A stretch of 64,000 nucleotides of DNA. Source: Parasponia andersonii. Taxonomy: Eukaryota; Streptophyta; Magnoliopsida; Rosales; Cannabaceae. The stretch is from NCBI GenBank assembly GCA_002914805.1, contig JXTB01000030.1, positions 997,032 through 1,061,031 of the forward strand, given 5' to 3'. The translations under genes were made by a program, and so were the position numbers. Positions 1 through 11,878 of this stretch are shown in pieces. How positions within the stretch are numbered: the stretch's first letter is position 1; every line of letters begins with the position of its first letter. Below the pieces are notes generated by a model that saw only the letters and a program-made list of their open reading frames with translations, was not told the DNA's origin and did no database searches.

Positions 1-2624
1 CCTTCAACAACTCTGCATCTTTTGTTGAAGCGAGCTTAGCAAGTGCATCCGCCCGGGTATTTTCAATGCGAGGAAGAAGTTGAATGTCATAAGCAGTGAA
101 TGTCGAGAACAATCGTTGTACCTCCTGTAAATAGGCCATCATTCTCTCCCCTCTTTCTTGGTAATCGCCCTTAACCTGACAGACGACCAGTTGGGAGTCA
201 CTATACACTTCAATCATCTCGACCTTTATTTCCTGTGCAAGCTTTAGCCCAGCTATCAGTGCTTCATATTCAGCCTCATTATTCAATGCTGGGAATTTGA
301 AGCGAAGCGCACAATGAATGTTATGCCCTTCAGGACTGATTAAAACTAGGCCCGCACCTGCTCTATTCTCGTTTGATGACCCATCAACATAAAGTTTCCA
401 CAACCTTAATGAGTCTAAAGCAGGTTTTTTGAGTACTCCTATGGGAAGATCGACATCATATGTAAATTCTGCAATAAAATCTGCGAGAGCTTGACCTTTT
501 ATGGCCGTTCGAGGTTGAAAATTGATGTCAAATTGACTCAATTCAACGGCCCACTTAAGTAGCCGTCCTGAAGCCTCAGGTTTCTGTAGAACCTGTTTCA
601 ACAGAAAATTCATGAAAACTTTGATGGAGTGAGCATGAAAGTAAGGTCGAAGCTTCCTTAATGCAATGACGAGTGCTAGTGCCAATTTTTCCATCTTTAG
701 ATATCTAGTTTCGGCATCAAGTAATCTTTTACTTACATAATAAATAGGTCACTGTATATTTTCCTCCTCGCGAATTAATGCAACACTCGTCGCATATTTT
801 GAAATAGCGAGATATAAGCATAATTCTTCTCCTGGGTTTGGCTTCGACAAAAGTGGAGGAGAACCCAAGTGTGTTTTTAACTCTTGGAACGCCTGCTCGC
901 ATTCTCTCGTCCATTTGAACCTCTTTGATCCTTTCAATACTTCAAAGAATGGTTGGCATTTATCAGTTGACCTTGATACTAACCGACTCAGTGCAGCCAC
1001 TCTTCCTGCCAGGCTCTGTACATCCTTGGGTTTACGAGGAGATTGTATATCAATCAGAACTTGTATCTTCTGAGGGTTAGTTTCAATGCCTCGCTGATTG
1101 ACCATGAAATCCAGAAATTTTCCAGATCCTACCCCGAATGCACACTTTTGGGGATTCAGCTTCATTTGATATTTCTAGAGAATTTTGAACATCTCATCAA
1201 GATGCTTGATGTGATCTTTAGCTTTTTCCGATTTCACCAACATGTCGTCAACATATACCTCCATTGTCTTGCTAATTTGTTTTGCAAACATCATATTGGC
1301 AAGACGCTGGTAGGTTGCTCCTGTGTTGATGAGTCCGAAGGGCATCTTCTTGTAGTAGTATAATCTTCGATCAGTGATGAACGAGGTATGCTCTTCATCT
1401 AGCTCGTACATGGGGATTTGATTGTATCCAGAATACGTGTCCATGAAACTTTAAGAGTTCATGCCCCGATGTCGCATCTACAAGCTGGTCGATTCTCGGA
1501 AGGGGGAAGCTATCCTTTGGGCATGCTTTGTTGAGATCGGTGAAATCGATACATGTTCTTCACTTCCCATTGGGTTTCTTTACCAAAACCGGGTTAGCAA
1601 GCTAGCTGGGGTAAAAAGATTCCCTTATAAATCCAATTTGGAGCAGCTTTTCCACCTCTTCTTTTAACATGACGTAACGCTCTGGATTCATAGCTCTTCT
1701 TTTCTGCTGTACAGGCTTCTTTGTCGGGTTTATGTTAAGACGGTAGCATATGATATTCGAATCGATCCCTACCATGTCCGAATGTTGCCATGCGAAGACG
1801 TCCAAGTTAGATTTCAAAAAAACAACCAATGAAGCTCGCACAGGTTCTTGAATCTTCGTTCCAATCTTTAAAGTCTTGGACATGTCAAATGGTAAATCCT
1901 CTCAATCTTTAATGGGTCCAGTTCTGACTTCTCCGTCTATTTCTCGAGGATCAAAGTCTTTGCTGGTCATTTCGATTGACGCTTTATCTGACGTTTCGAC
2001 TGACGCTTTGACTGACGTTCCAACTGATGCTTCGACTGACATTCCAACTGATGCTTCGACTGACGTTTTGCTTGATGTTTCTACTGACGCTTCTTTTGGT
2101 AGCTGGACCATCATTGTGCAAGGTGTCGCATCCTTTGCTGCGAGTTTTAACGAGTTGTTATAACAAATCCGCGCATCATATTGGTTTCCTTGCACCTCGC
2201 CTACCCCGTGTTGGGTCGGGAATTTCATAGTGAGATGATAGATTGAAGTGATAGCTCGAAGTTCCCTCAGTGTCGGTCTTCCTAGCACAGCATTGAAAGC
2301 GGAGGGGTAATTTACCACCAAAAATTGGGCCATTATCGTTGAAACCCTAGGATAGGTTCCAATGTTGACAATTAATTCAATCATGCCCATAGGCATTAGG
2401 CTGTCACCAGTGAAACCATAGAGCGGAGTGACGGTAGGCTTCAAGTCGCTTTCATTCAACCCCATCTTCTTAATGGTGTCGTAGTATAGGATGTCAACAG
2501 TACTCCCGTTATCGACCAATACTAGCCACAATTGCGTGCTTCCACAATTAATTTTTATGACCAATGCATTATTATACGGATAATGGACCTTCCTCGCATC
2601 ATGTTCTGTGAAGGTAATGTCCAT
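1..2624 (-). pseudogene. pol pseudogene: protease, reverse transcriptase, RNase H
   Basis: Protease lies at about 2150-2560, with the catalytic DNGST and the later GRPTL segment. Next come a serine/valine/glutamate repeat region (1977-2096), reverse transcriptase pieces at 1602-1883, 1175-1444 (MDTYSGYNQI and YVDDMLVKS, both catalytic aspartate motifs kept) and 749-1165 (thumb and connection), and an archaeal-type RNase H at about 1-480 (YVDGSS near 373-400, then ALNNEAEYEAL). The thumb piece ends in TGA near 749, a nonsense change in an otherwise continuing frame. Integrase is beyond the window edge. The protein is not expressed as one unit from this copy. Confidence 0.88.
1977..2096 (+). 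repeat. 12-base minisatellite inside pol
   Basis: About ten units of a 12-base sequence close to ACTGACGTTTCG stand head to tail with a few substitutions each. Because the unit is a multiple of three, it keeps frame and encodes a tetrapeptide repeat (SVEA, SVET, SVGT and similar) between protease and reverse transcriptase on the minus strand. Confidence 0.8.
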
Positions 2625-2645
2625 ATCCGATACTCGTTGAAGCTT

Positions 2646-4563
2646 TCATGATCGCTGCTCAAGGTGCATGACGTTAGTCAATGGCTGTTGTCGAGCTTCT
2701 CGTGCATACCTGTCTTGAGCCCTTTTTGAATTTCCACCAACATGCGGTCCTCCAAATATAGTTCGTATTTCACGTTGAATTTCTGGAGGTCGCTGTTGGT
2801 TTTCTTCTCGCCTTTCATTGTTCTGCCTGGTGTATTGCCGCAGTCGCCCTTCTTTAATCAATCTTTCAATTTCATCCTTCAAGGCGTAGCAATTATTGGT
2901 GTCATGTCCAATGTCATCGTGATACCGGCAAAACTTGTTGGGGTCGCGCTTTGCTCTGTCCCATTTCATTGGTTCCGGTTGATGGTATCACTCCTGCTGG
3001 TTTGTGACCGCATAGATATGATCTATGGGCATGTTTAATCGGTATGATTGTTGAACCTCATGGGAGCTCTCAAAATCTCCTGCTTTTTAGTCCTGGGCTG
3101 ATTCTCCGCCAACTGTTCATTACTCTTTTTGTTTTTCTTATTACCATTATTATTGGTCATGATCGCATCTTTAGTAGCATCTTTCCTTCCTTCTTTCTTT
3201 GTCTTTTGAAGATTCTCACACGAAGATTCTACCCTCAGATGTCGACCAACTCTTCAGTAGAAGTCTTCGAGAGTTCTACATTCTCGCTCAAGTAATTCCT
3301 CCCAGAGTTTAGTTTCTGGTCGCACTCCAGCCATCATAAGAGCTAAAACTCTCCCTTCAGGTGGGTTGCTTACCTTTGCTAACTCTAAGGTGAATCGGTT
3401 GAGATAAGATCTTAGAGTTTCCTCTGGACCTTGTCGAATTACAGACAAGCTAATAAGTAGAACAGTGAAATTCTTTGCAGCTTGGAACTGTCTCAAGAAC
3501 GCCGTCTGAAGTTATTGCCAGGATGAGATTGAGCCGGACTTGAGTCCTTGAAACCACTTCTTTGCTGCTCCTGAAAGAGTTACAGCAAAACATCTGTAAC
3601 ATTCATGATCATTGACACGATGGAGTTCCATCAGGTTACTGAAGTGGTCTATATGGTCCTGTGGATCAATTTTTCCATCAAAAGTGTTTACGGTGGGAAG
3701 TCTGAATCCAATAGGTAGGGCAGCAGCTCGAACTTCCTCGCTGAATGGCGATTGATGATATCCATCAGCGAGCTCATCGTCCCAACCAGCAAGTGCATCT
3801 AATGCGATCCTTAAATTATGAACATCGACGTTCGGAGGGAGAGCATTTTCTCTTGCTGGTGGCAAGGGTGGCCTTGGATCATTATCTCGATGTATGGCAG
3901 GTTGATCAGGTAGAATCTTCTGCGATCTGTGAGAGGAATCTAATGAAATAGTGCGACGAGATCGGCTTTGGTTATTATAATGTGATACGGATCGTTCATG
4001 ACTATGTCACCGCTCTAAGTGTTGTCTTAGGTCTGTAGGATTTTGTCTCGACTCTCTGCTAATTCTTTTGAAGACGCTTCTTGATTGACGTTTTTGTTCA
4101 CTGTTTAAGCAATCTTGATTACCAGTTGATTTGCGAGAAGGTTGTCCACGATTACGGTTAGTGCTTGAACTCTCTGTACCAGATTCTAGAGGTAAGTTTG
4201 CGACCTTGCCTTTTCCTTTGGAGATGCGATCTTCATGACGCTCTTGCTGGGTTCTTGGCTAGTCGAGTTTCCTTGTCTCTAGGATCTGTATTCCTTCCTC
4301 AGGTAGTTGAGCAGGACATTCGTGCTATGGTGGGGTCACCATCTGTCCTTCAGTAAGTCATCGTAGGGAGTCATTGATCTGGTTAGTGATTTGCTGAAGG
4401 TTCACCAGTGTCTCCTCCATGCGATCCTGTCTCTGAGCAAGGTTTTCTGATGCAGTCACGGTAGGCTGATCCTGAGCAGGGTTTGCCTGTGCAGCAGTAG
4501 TGCTTTGGGGTTGGTTTTGGCTAGTTCCGGTGACTCTGGTAGTGTTTCTGGTATTCGCCATTG
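2646..4563 (-). pseudogene. gag pseudogene of the Tat-like element
   Basis: The likely start is the ATG at 4563, giving MANTRNT..., a common beginning in Tat gags; an in-frame ATG at 4621 lies in the leader. Pieces in order are 4358-4563 (glutamine/threonine-rich N-terminus), 3512-3865 and 3254-3496 (the two halves of the retrotransposon gag domain, with AKKWFQGL and a tail rich in leucine and glutamate), and 2646-2969 (zinc knuckle CRYHDDIGHDTNNC). The product would form the virus-like particle and bind RNA. Frameshifts near 3500, 3250 and 2975 and stops between 3870 and 4357 break it. Confidence 0.85.
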
Positions 4564-4622
4564 TTGAAAGAAACGGAATAGATAAAAATTTTTGCTGGAA
4601 TAGCCCTCCTTCTAGCGTCAAT

Positions 4623-5272
4623 TGTTGATGGAGGTTTTGTCAACAATAAATTTAGAAAAAATTATAAGATGTGGCTTGTGTGAAAAGGGGTAATTAACTA
4701 AAACAAATAAAGAGACAAGAATTTTATAGTGGTTCAGCCCCAAAAAAGATGAGCCTACGTCCACTGTTTTTCACTATTTTCTGGAGAATTACAAGAACTC
4801 AATTACAATGTGTTGTCCGAAAAGAAGAAGAAAGAGTTAAAAAAGTTCTCTCAAAAATTCTTCAGCCTCCCAAGATCAGAAAAAGTCCAAGATCTCCCCT
4901 TATTGAAACATTGAACTCCCTCTATATAGATGAGGATAGCTCAATGTTTCCCAATTGTGAGAATGGGTAACTGTATAATCGAGTAATACAATTTGAGTAA
5001 CAATATAACTGGGTAATTACTTAAATGAGATAACTGGTCGATCTTTAAAGAGAAACTTTCGTTTCCCATTCTTTGTAGGTTACCCGTTTGACGAAGCGTA
5101 GACTAGTCTCCTTTTCATTCTGATCGCACTTAACTTGTTCGGAAGAGGTCGCACGTAACTCTTTCGGAAGAAGTCGCACTAACTTATGCGGTGGAGGTCG
5201 CATGTAACTTTTTCAGAAGAGCTCGCACTTAATCTTACTCATGTGACCTAACATAGGATTTTAGACCGCACA
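4623..5272 (-). repeat. 5' LTR of the Tat-like element
   Basis: On the plus strand the segment begins TGTTGATGG just outside the gag leader and appears to end at ...GACCGCACA near 5272, giving TG...CA ends and a length of about 650 bases. The right end is inferred from the loss of LTR-like features and the CA; it could be a few bases shorter (5270). Inside are the phrase TATAGTGGTTCAGCC (about 4725) and four to five copies of a roughly 25-base module at 5122-5235. The likely primer-binding region follows on the minus strand (reading down from 4622: ATTGACGCTAGAAGGAGGG), but its tRNA partner was not identified. Confidence 0.65.
5122..5235. repeat. About 25-base tandem modules in LTR U3
   Basis: Four full and one partial copies of a module resembling GTCGCACGTAACTCTTTCGG plus GAAGA follow one another in the outer third of the LTR. 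For the minus-strand element this is the U3 region, upstream of the expected transcription start, a place where repeated enhancer boxes are common in LTR elements. The enhancer role is inference. Confidence 0.65.
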
Positions 5273-6149
5273 ACCCACTCTATCTACTCTCTCGCTCTTC
5301 CAGATATAAGCAAATGGTTTTTGTGACTCCGTTAATTACTGATCCCAAATTAACTAGTTGACTAGCTAGAGTACTTGTAACTATAGGAATATATACAATT
5401 AGCTAGCTTTCAATGTGGATGCATATATGTAGATTACTATAGGAGGAACGTAGAATAATTAATCATATATATCTAATTTTTTTAAAACCATTTAAAATAA
5501 TAGATATAGCACAACGGCAAGGTCATTTTTCTTAAAACGGACTGACTGATCATTTCTCATGCTTGTAGATTCAAGACAGTAATTATTGTGTATCCTATAT
5601 TTGCAGCACCCAACTTGCGGAATAATCATTAGTTTGGGCATTGATACGCATCAACATTCACGTTTACATACGTATATATATATATATATATATATATAGA
5701 CGTTCCTACAAAAAGAGCCTTCCATCGAGCTTTATATGACTATCATATATATCCAAAACTTTAAAAAAAAAATGTACGGTCGCATTATTAATTTGCAATA
5801 TACTTCGATCAGATAAATGTTATGTATATATATGTATATTATGCTTTAGCCGTTCTTTGTGGACAAGTATAGTTGTAATCGGGGGTTCCTACATATTATG
5901 CATATTCAAACTCTAGATATATAGGCAAATTTACGTAAGGTCAGGTTGGTAAAGGAAAGTGCTAAAAATAAATAAAATAAGTGGTGCTTAATGAATTGAA
6001 GTTCGGCGCGGACCAGGGATTGCTTGCTTTTGTAAATTTTCCCTTTTATATTTAATTAATATGTTCAAGGAGCATCCTATCCTATCCAATCACAAATACA
6101 TCATTAATCCCCCATAGCCATAAATTAATGTTGCTGTACCTCCTTCAAG
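5273..6149 (+). promoter_or_regulatory. Upstream region of the polygalacturonase gene
   Basis: No gene is visible. The stretch is AT-rich, with a (TA)n run of about 13 units at 5673-5698 and scattered A/T tracts. It separates the retrotransposon LTR from the TATA box of the next gene and is the likely promoter. No specific pollen element was confirmed. Confidence 0.4.
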
Positions 6150-6150
6150 T

Positions 6151-6160
6151 CTATAAATAC
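6151..6160 (+). promoter_or_regulatory. TATA box of the polygalacturonase gene
   Basis: CTATAAATAC lies about 175 bases before the start codon and roughly 30 bases before a pyrimidine-rich stretch suited to initiation. This is the best TATA-like sequence upstream of the gene. Confidence 0.6.
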
Positions 6161-6269
6161 AGCCTCAAACCGTTCCAACTTCTCACCAACACTCCATTAA
6201 TAACTCTCTTCTATACATATTCAACCACGAGAATATTATCTCTCGTTCTCCAAAGCTTTAGCTACAATA

Positions 6270-6274
<5 letters not shown>

Positions 6275-6327
<53 letters not shown>
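6275..6327 (+). repeat. (TC)26 microsatellite in the 5'UTR
   Basis: An unbroken run of about 26 TC units ends six bases before the ATG of the polygalacturonase gene. It lies downstream of the TATA box, so it should be transcribed as leader. Confidence 0.95.
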
Positions 6328-6330
<3 letters not shown>

Positions 6331-6333
6331 CAA

Positions 6334-8219
6334 ATGGAAATGCCAATGATGAGAAGATCAATCCTTGTTGTTCTGGGTGTACTCGTGACAACCTTATTAT
6401 TAGGCAGCAGTGCAGCAGCAGTAGCAGTGTCGACATACAACGTGGTGAGTTTAGGAGCCAAAGGAGACGGTAAGACGGACTCCACCGAAGCCTTCTTGTC
6501 CGCATGGGCCAAAGCTTGTGAGTCAGTCAACCCAGCAGTCATTTACGTGCCGGCGGGAAGGTTCTTCCTAAAAAATATGGTGTTCAGCGGGCAATGCAAG
6601 AACAACGCTATCACCTTTCGCATTGCCGGTACCCTCGTCGCTCCATCGGATTATCAAGTCATAGGAAACGCTGGTAATTGGATCTCCTTTCAATACGTTA
6701 ATGGAGTCACTATATCTGGCGGAATTCTTGACGGCCAAGGCACTGCTCTCTGGGATTGCAAGAACTCGGGCAAGAGTTGCCCCAGCGGAGCAACGGTGAG
6801 TAATAATATTATTATATTAAAAATGTTAATTTAAAAAATTTAAAACATAGTACTTCTATCCTTGCACACGTTGATTTTGGAGTTTATCCTACGGAGTCAC
6901 TTTTTTTGAGATTAAAGATACAGATTTGACTAGTCTAGAGGTCATGTATAAATATATAAAAGTATAAACTAGTAATTACCTTTATTAATTCATGCAGAGT
7001 ACTACTTACTGTTCAACTGAGAATTCGGTTTCAGTTTGTTTTTCTGGGGAAGATATTATTGGGTAGTGTAGTGATTTATTGAAGAATTGTAACTGACATA
7101 AATATTAATTGGCTCAGCATGATCAAGAATCATTATTAATTTTCCCTAGTCGAACGTTTTCTTTTTATTGTCAGCAAAACAAAATGTGAATGAATCAATA
7201 TATATATAGTTCTTATTAGATATTAGCGTGAACGTCCGTCGTCAAAAGTAATTCATCTGCTTAATTAGGATTTGATTTGGTTAATGAACCACTACGTTTC
7301 AATATAATTAACAGTTGGATTTGGATTTTGGTTTATAATAATTAGAAATTAAGGCGCACATGACGATCACAATACAAGCCATAATTGATCATGTACTTTG
7401 TCTTATATAATTACGTATAATTTCTCCAAAATAAAATATAATAATAATAATAAGGGAGGTTTTGGTTGTGTGTATGTGCAGACACTGGCATTTTCCAACT
7501 CAAACAACATCAAGATCGTAGGAGTAACATCCCTAAACAGCCAGATGTTCCACATCGTCATCAATGGCTGCAACAACGTCAAATTGCAAGGTGTCAAGGT
7601 CATCGCCTCCGGCAACAGCCCCAACACCGACGGCATCCACGTCCAGCTCTCCACCGGCGTCACCATCCTCAACTCCAAGATCGGAACAGGTGACGACTGC
7701 GTCTCCATTGGCCCAGGCACCAACAATCTCTGGATCGAGAACGTCGCATGTGGACCCGGCCACGGCATCAGCATTGGGAGCCTTGGCAAGGACCTCAACG
7801 AGGCTGGTGTACAGAACGTGACCGTCAAAACGGCCACGTTTAGGGGCACCCAAAACGGCCTGAGGATAAAGTCTTGGGGGAGGCCGAGCAGCGGGTTCGC
7901 CAGGAACATCCTGTTCCAGCACGCGGTAATGGTGAACGTGCAGAACCCGATCGTGATCGATCAGAACTACTGCCCGAACAACAAGGGGTGCCCCGGCCAG
8001 GTGTCCGGTGTGAAAGTGAGCGACGTGACATACAAGGACATACACGGGACGTCCGCGACGGAAGTGGCGGTGAAGTTCGATTGCAGCTTGCAAAACCCGT
8101 GCAGCAGGATCAGCCTTCAGGACGTGAAGCTTACTTACAAGAATGAGCCTGCCTTGGCTTCTTGTAGCCACGCTGCCGGAACCGCTTTAGGAATGGTTCA
8201 ACCCTCTAGCTGTTTGTAG
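6334..8219 (+). CDS. Polygalacturonase, GH28, pollen exo-type
   Basis: Two exons, 6334-6795 and 7482-8219, separated by a 686-base GT-AG intron (donor GTGAGT, acceptor TGTGCAG) that falls between codons; product 399 residues, the usual length. The enzyme hydrolyses alpha-1,4 links of pectic polygalacturonan in the cell wall. A signal peptide covers about residues 1-27 (hydrophobic [13 protein letters not shown]). All four GH28 signatures are present: NTDG (202-205), GDDC (224-227), GHG (247-249) and RIK (282-284), with catalytic D204, D225, D226 and H248. Eight or more cysteines are placed as in plant members. Sequence flavour is that of the pollen exopolygalacturonase clade, where few introns are normal; the exo mode and pollen expression are inferred from similarity. 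A long TC run abuts the start codon. No damage is seen. Confidence 0.95.
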
Positions 8220-11200
8220 ATCATGATGCATAACAATGATATATGTTATAGATAGGTAGATCAATTAGCAGAATTTGTTGCTTGAGCCCGTGGCGTCCTG
8301 CTTCAAGCCTGGCCTGGCCTTGCATTCATCCATATATCAAAACCCTACTAATTGGGAGAGTTTTCTTTAAAAAATTCAATATGTTACAATTAATACATAT
8401 ATGTTATATATGCTGGCGCTTGCTTGCTTCTTTTTTCTTTCCTTTCCTTTCCTTTTCTTCTTAATTTATTGGAAATGTTACAAGTACTTTTTGATCAAAT
8501 ATAAGAAAGGGTGACAAGACACAAAACAACTTATAAAGCTCTAGCTAGATTTGCGAATTGAAATGGAGATACCCCTTAATTAGTTTTTCAACGCTTCAAA
8601 AAAGAAATAATATTTTCAATGGCTTTTCTTCAACTAATGATGTGGATATATGAAAAGTAATGGTAGATGGTTGAATTCCTAATAAAAATGAAATTGCAGC
8701 AAAATAATAATAAAAAAATACAGGAGAATTAACATGATTTATTCCCAAAGGGATGGCCTCATCCACAGTTGTATTTCTATTATATGAGAGGATTACATAG
8801 AAGACATGGAAAATAATTTAGCTCTAAATTATAGAATAGTTGCGGAATGAATGATACATGAGTCTATGGCTAAGAACCTTGGAAGAGTCCTAATCTTGGT
8901 CAAAGACTAATTAATAAAATAGTAGCAAATATATAAATGTAATAGTCATTATAAATTGGTGGGATAATTCAATCATTCCTTAAATAACACAATATATAAA
9001 ATCGGGATAGTTCTTATTTGATAGTGCATTTATCCATGTCAGCAATATCAATCCAAATATCAATCTTCTAGAAAAATCCATCAAGTCCCCTCTTCTGTAA
9101 TGAGGCTACAATAAAATACCCTGCTAAATGCAGTAATTAATCAATCTAGCTACCTGTCGACTTGTTGAGGTGGTTAAAAACCATACACAGCAATAGCTCC
9201 CAATTTTTAAGGCGTTCCAGATGTATTGAAAACTTTCTTCATTGAGGTTGTTGACCACATGTCATAGTGGTGCTTGTTCATGTCCTTAGGTCGCTTGTTC
9301 ATGTGAAACTATCAACTGGTTGGACTTGCTATATGTTCTCCGAATTCTATTGCGATACGGATATGCAAGTTGGTAGGTCCTAAATATCTACGCGAGCTAT
9401 CGAACACCGTTTCTTTTCATGCATGTTGCTGATAAGCAGCAGTATGCTGCGGTTGACTGATTTGGCAAGAATCTGTTGGTGAGCTGAGCGTCAATGACAA
9501 TGAGCAACGTTGCTTTTTGAACAATCGGAATGAGGGATAATAAGGAATGTCACTTCCCAAATTGCAAAGTGACGAGCGAGGTGAACAACTAGAGGGAAAT
9601 CTTGTCAATCCTCGTAAGAAACTTAAGAAAAGTATGGCACTTAAGATCCATGGCGTTGCTTATGAGGTCACAATTTTAGGATATTTTACTATGTATGGTT
9701 ACCCAATTGTTGAGATAGAAAATTAGATTTCTCAAGAGAGAGCAAAGCAATAAAACTGCACGCATAGATTTTATCACGGTTCAGCAGTAAACCACTGACT
9801 AGCTATATACAAGAGACCTAGTCCAAATGACAAAAGCTTCAGTCAGACAAATGGAATAATACAAATTAAGACACATGTACACTACGTACTACAATAATAA
9901 GAATTCCCGTCACTAGATCCACGCCAGCTATATATTCTGTATGGCTGACGTTGTATGTGGTTGCACCCTATCTCATCGCTTTTTAAGTGACGAGATTTAA
10001 AAAACAAAAAATAAAATAAAATCTTACCGGTTCCAGGCTGACAAGATACAATATATTATCTCATCGATTCAAAATTGACGAGATAACGATTCTCATAAGA
10101 TTATGAATCCCCTTACAAACTTGTTCGTGTTCGAGTTCGTCAATGACTCTTCTTTGGAAGAACCACAAGAAGCTTGGAGATTTAACATCTAAAATTTCAA
10201 ATCTTCCGTTGCCATAAAATATTTCCTCCTATTGGGCTATTTTCCATATATAATTCAGCTCCTTAATATGACTTACTTAGACCATTACTGAGATAATCAA
10301 TAGCACGAGTCAGTTCACATTTTCAAACATGGAATGTGGTAATTCTTCTAAAACAAAATTCCACAAATTCCTGTCAACCCTGATGAAACCAAATTCTATT
10401 GCTACCTTGCTCCAATCCCACTTGCCAAGAGCAGCCATTCAGAACAAAGAGCTTATCTACTGATGACAGTTCCTTACCAAATTTTCTTGCAATCTTCTTT
10501 GGGGATTTTCTGCAGGTGCCATGCTAAAGAAAAAACAGTATGACTTTCTGGTTTAAAAAACTACATACTATCAGATACAAAACATTGTCTGGTTTTTAAA
10601 CTAGTGGTTCTTATGGTTCACGAGGAGATCTACATAGAGAGCCAGGGGTCAAACTTTTTCAAATATACAACAAAAATTCTGACAATCCAATGTAGTTGGA
10701 GTCAGCATGTCAATCCCGAGGATAGCAAGTTACAAAACCTCAGATTGACATGTATTTCTATTTGTTCTTTTCTCAAGTAGTAATTTTTCAGTTTAATGAA
10801 GACTTTATCGTAAAGAGTTGATACTTGAGCTTTAAATTTGAATGTTCGATGCAATTAAAATAGTAAAAGAAAAAAAAATTCAAATCCAATTGCAATATCA
10901 ATAAGGTTCACCTACCTAATTCCACTTCCTTCCTTTTTATTATTATTATTATTATTTTGTCTTTTTTCCGCTGAATCTTCATTCTATAGTCAAAGATATT
11001 CTCAGTATTGATTGCGTGTATATCGATAGGAATGATAAATATATAGGCGTCGGATATTGAATATATATATATATATATATATAAATATTTTTTTTATCCA
11101 GACGCTGCTATCATTTTGGCCTATAAAAGTCTTTCTTATATATTTTTTTATATTAAAAAATTAAAAAAATAGCATTAATATATACGTATTCCACGTCATT

Positions 11201-11878
11201 ACAGCCGTCATCTATATATATATTTAAGAGTACGTAACATTGGCTTTTACTTCCCTCGTTTACTTTTCCTTCTACATAATTATTCCATCTGTAAAAGCTA
11301 TCTATGATATTTTATAGTATTATTACTATCGTTTGTTTGAAATCACGAGGCAACAAAATGAGATAAATGAACAATTAAGAAAAATAAAAAACATTGAACA
11401 TCAGGAGGGGAAAAAAAAAAACTTAGTAATGAGAGTTGTCCCAAAACCTTAGTACTGAGAGTTGTCCCAAAACAATCTTACAAAAGCAATATTGGAACCC
11501 GTCAAGCATTGAAATGACTGATACATGGGAAAGATAGCATGATAGTTTCAGCAAGAGAGGGATGAGGAGGGGTAGGGTACAAGAGTGACTAGAACACTGG
11601 AAAACTAACATAAAGACTGAAAGTGTAATCTTTTAAACTCTCATTCGCGAATAAATAGTATCCTCTGTACAGCACCTAAATTGAAATCCAGAGAAATTTA
11701 TGAATAAGGGAGATTTTCTATAGCAGCTTCATCCTACTATACACATATTGATCTCCCAAAGTTAAAATGAACAACCAACCAGCTTAGTACCTCTGATTGA
11801 GGAGAAACAAAACTTAAACAGATTAAAATTTGTCATCTCCTCAGCTCCCCTTAAAATTAAATTTTCAAGGTTACAAAG
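8220..11878. other. Gene-free stretch with worn LTR-like pieces
   Basis: No supported gene. After a probable 3'UTR for the polygalacturonase, the DNA is AT-rich with short microsatellites: (TTA)n near 10937-10956 and (AT)n at 11061-11081. Two segments resemble the Tat LTR: about 8690-8830 (cccaaa...gatggcct...ccacagtt) and from 9706 onward. The short open frames, such as 9417-9608 and 11423-11611, have no recognisable domain. Confidence 0.5.
9706..10320. repeat. Probable degenerate LTR of a Tat-like element
   Basis: It begins TGTTGAGATAG, and about 65 bases later carries TTTTATCACGGTTCAGC followed by CCACTGA. The Tat LTR at 4623 has the same order: TGTTGATGG, then TTTTATAGTGGTTCAGC, then CCACTG. 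The orientation is therefore the same. The right end is not clear; about 10320 is a guess. No internal element domain is next to it, so it may be a solo LTR remnant. Confidence 0.35.

Larger units (their letters stand above)
1..5272 (-). mobile_element. Ty3/gypsy retrotransposon, Tat lineage, 5' part, decayed
   Basis: On the minus strand the order is 5' LTR (right end), gag, protease, reverse transcriptase, RNase H, and the window begins inside the RNase H region, so the integrase and 3' LTR lie outside. Several features point to the Tat lineage: a gag zinc knuckle of the C-Y-H/GH/C type, a DNGST protease motif, YVDDMLVKS in the reverse transcriptase and an additional archaeal-type RNase H with YVDGSS. 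Reading frames are cut into at least seven pieces by stops and frameshifts, so this copy cannot be autonomous. Both ends cannot be compared here, so the target duplication is unknown. Family assignment rests on motifs, not on a database search. Confidence 0.9.

Noticed and set aside
1461..1667. Plus-strand frames within 1043-4356
   Set aside because: All are antisense to the retrotransposon gag-pol, whose motifs are clear.
6236..6542. Arg-Glu repeat proteins on the minus strand
   Set aside because: They arise from reading the TC microsatellite in reverse.
7403..8171. Several long frames overlapping polygalacturonase exon 2
   Set aside because: They are shadows of the GC-rich coding exon; only the GH28 frame has motifs.
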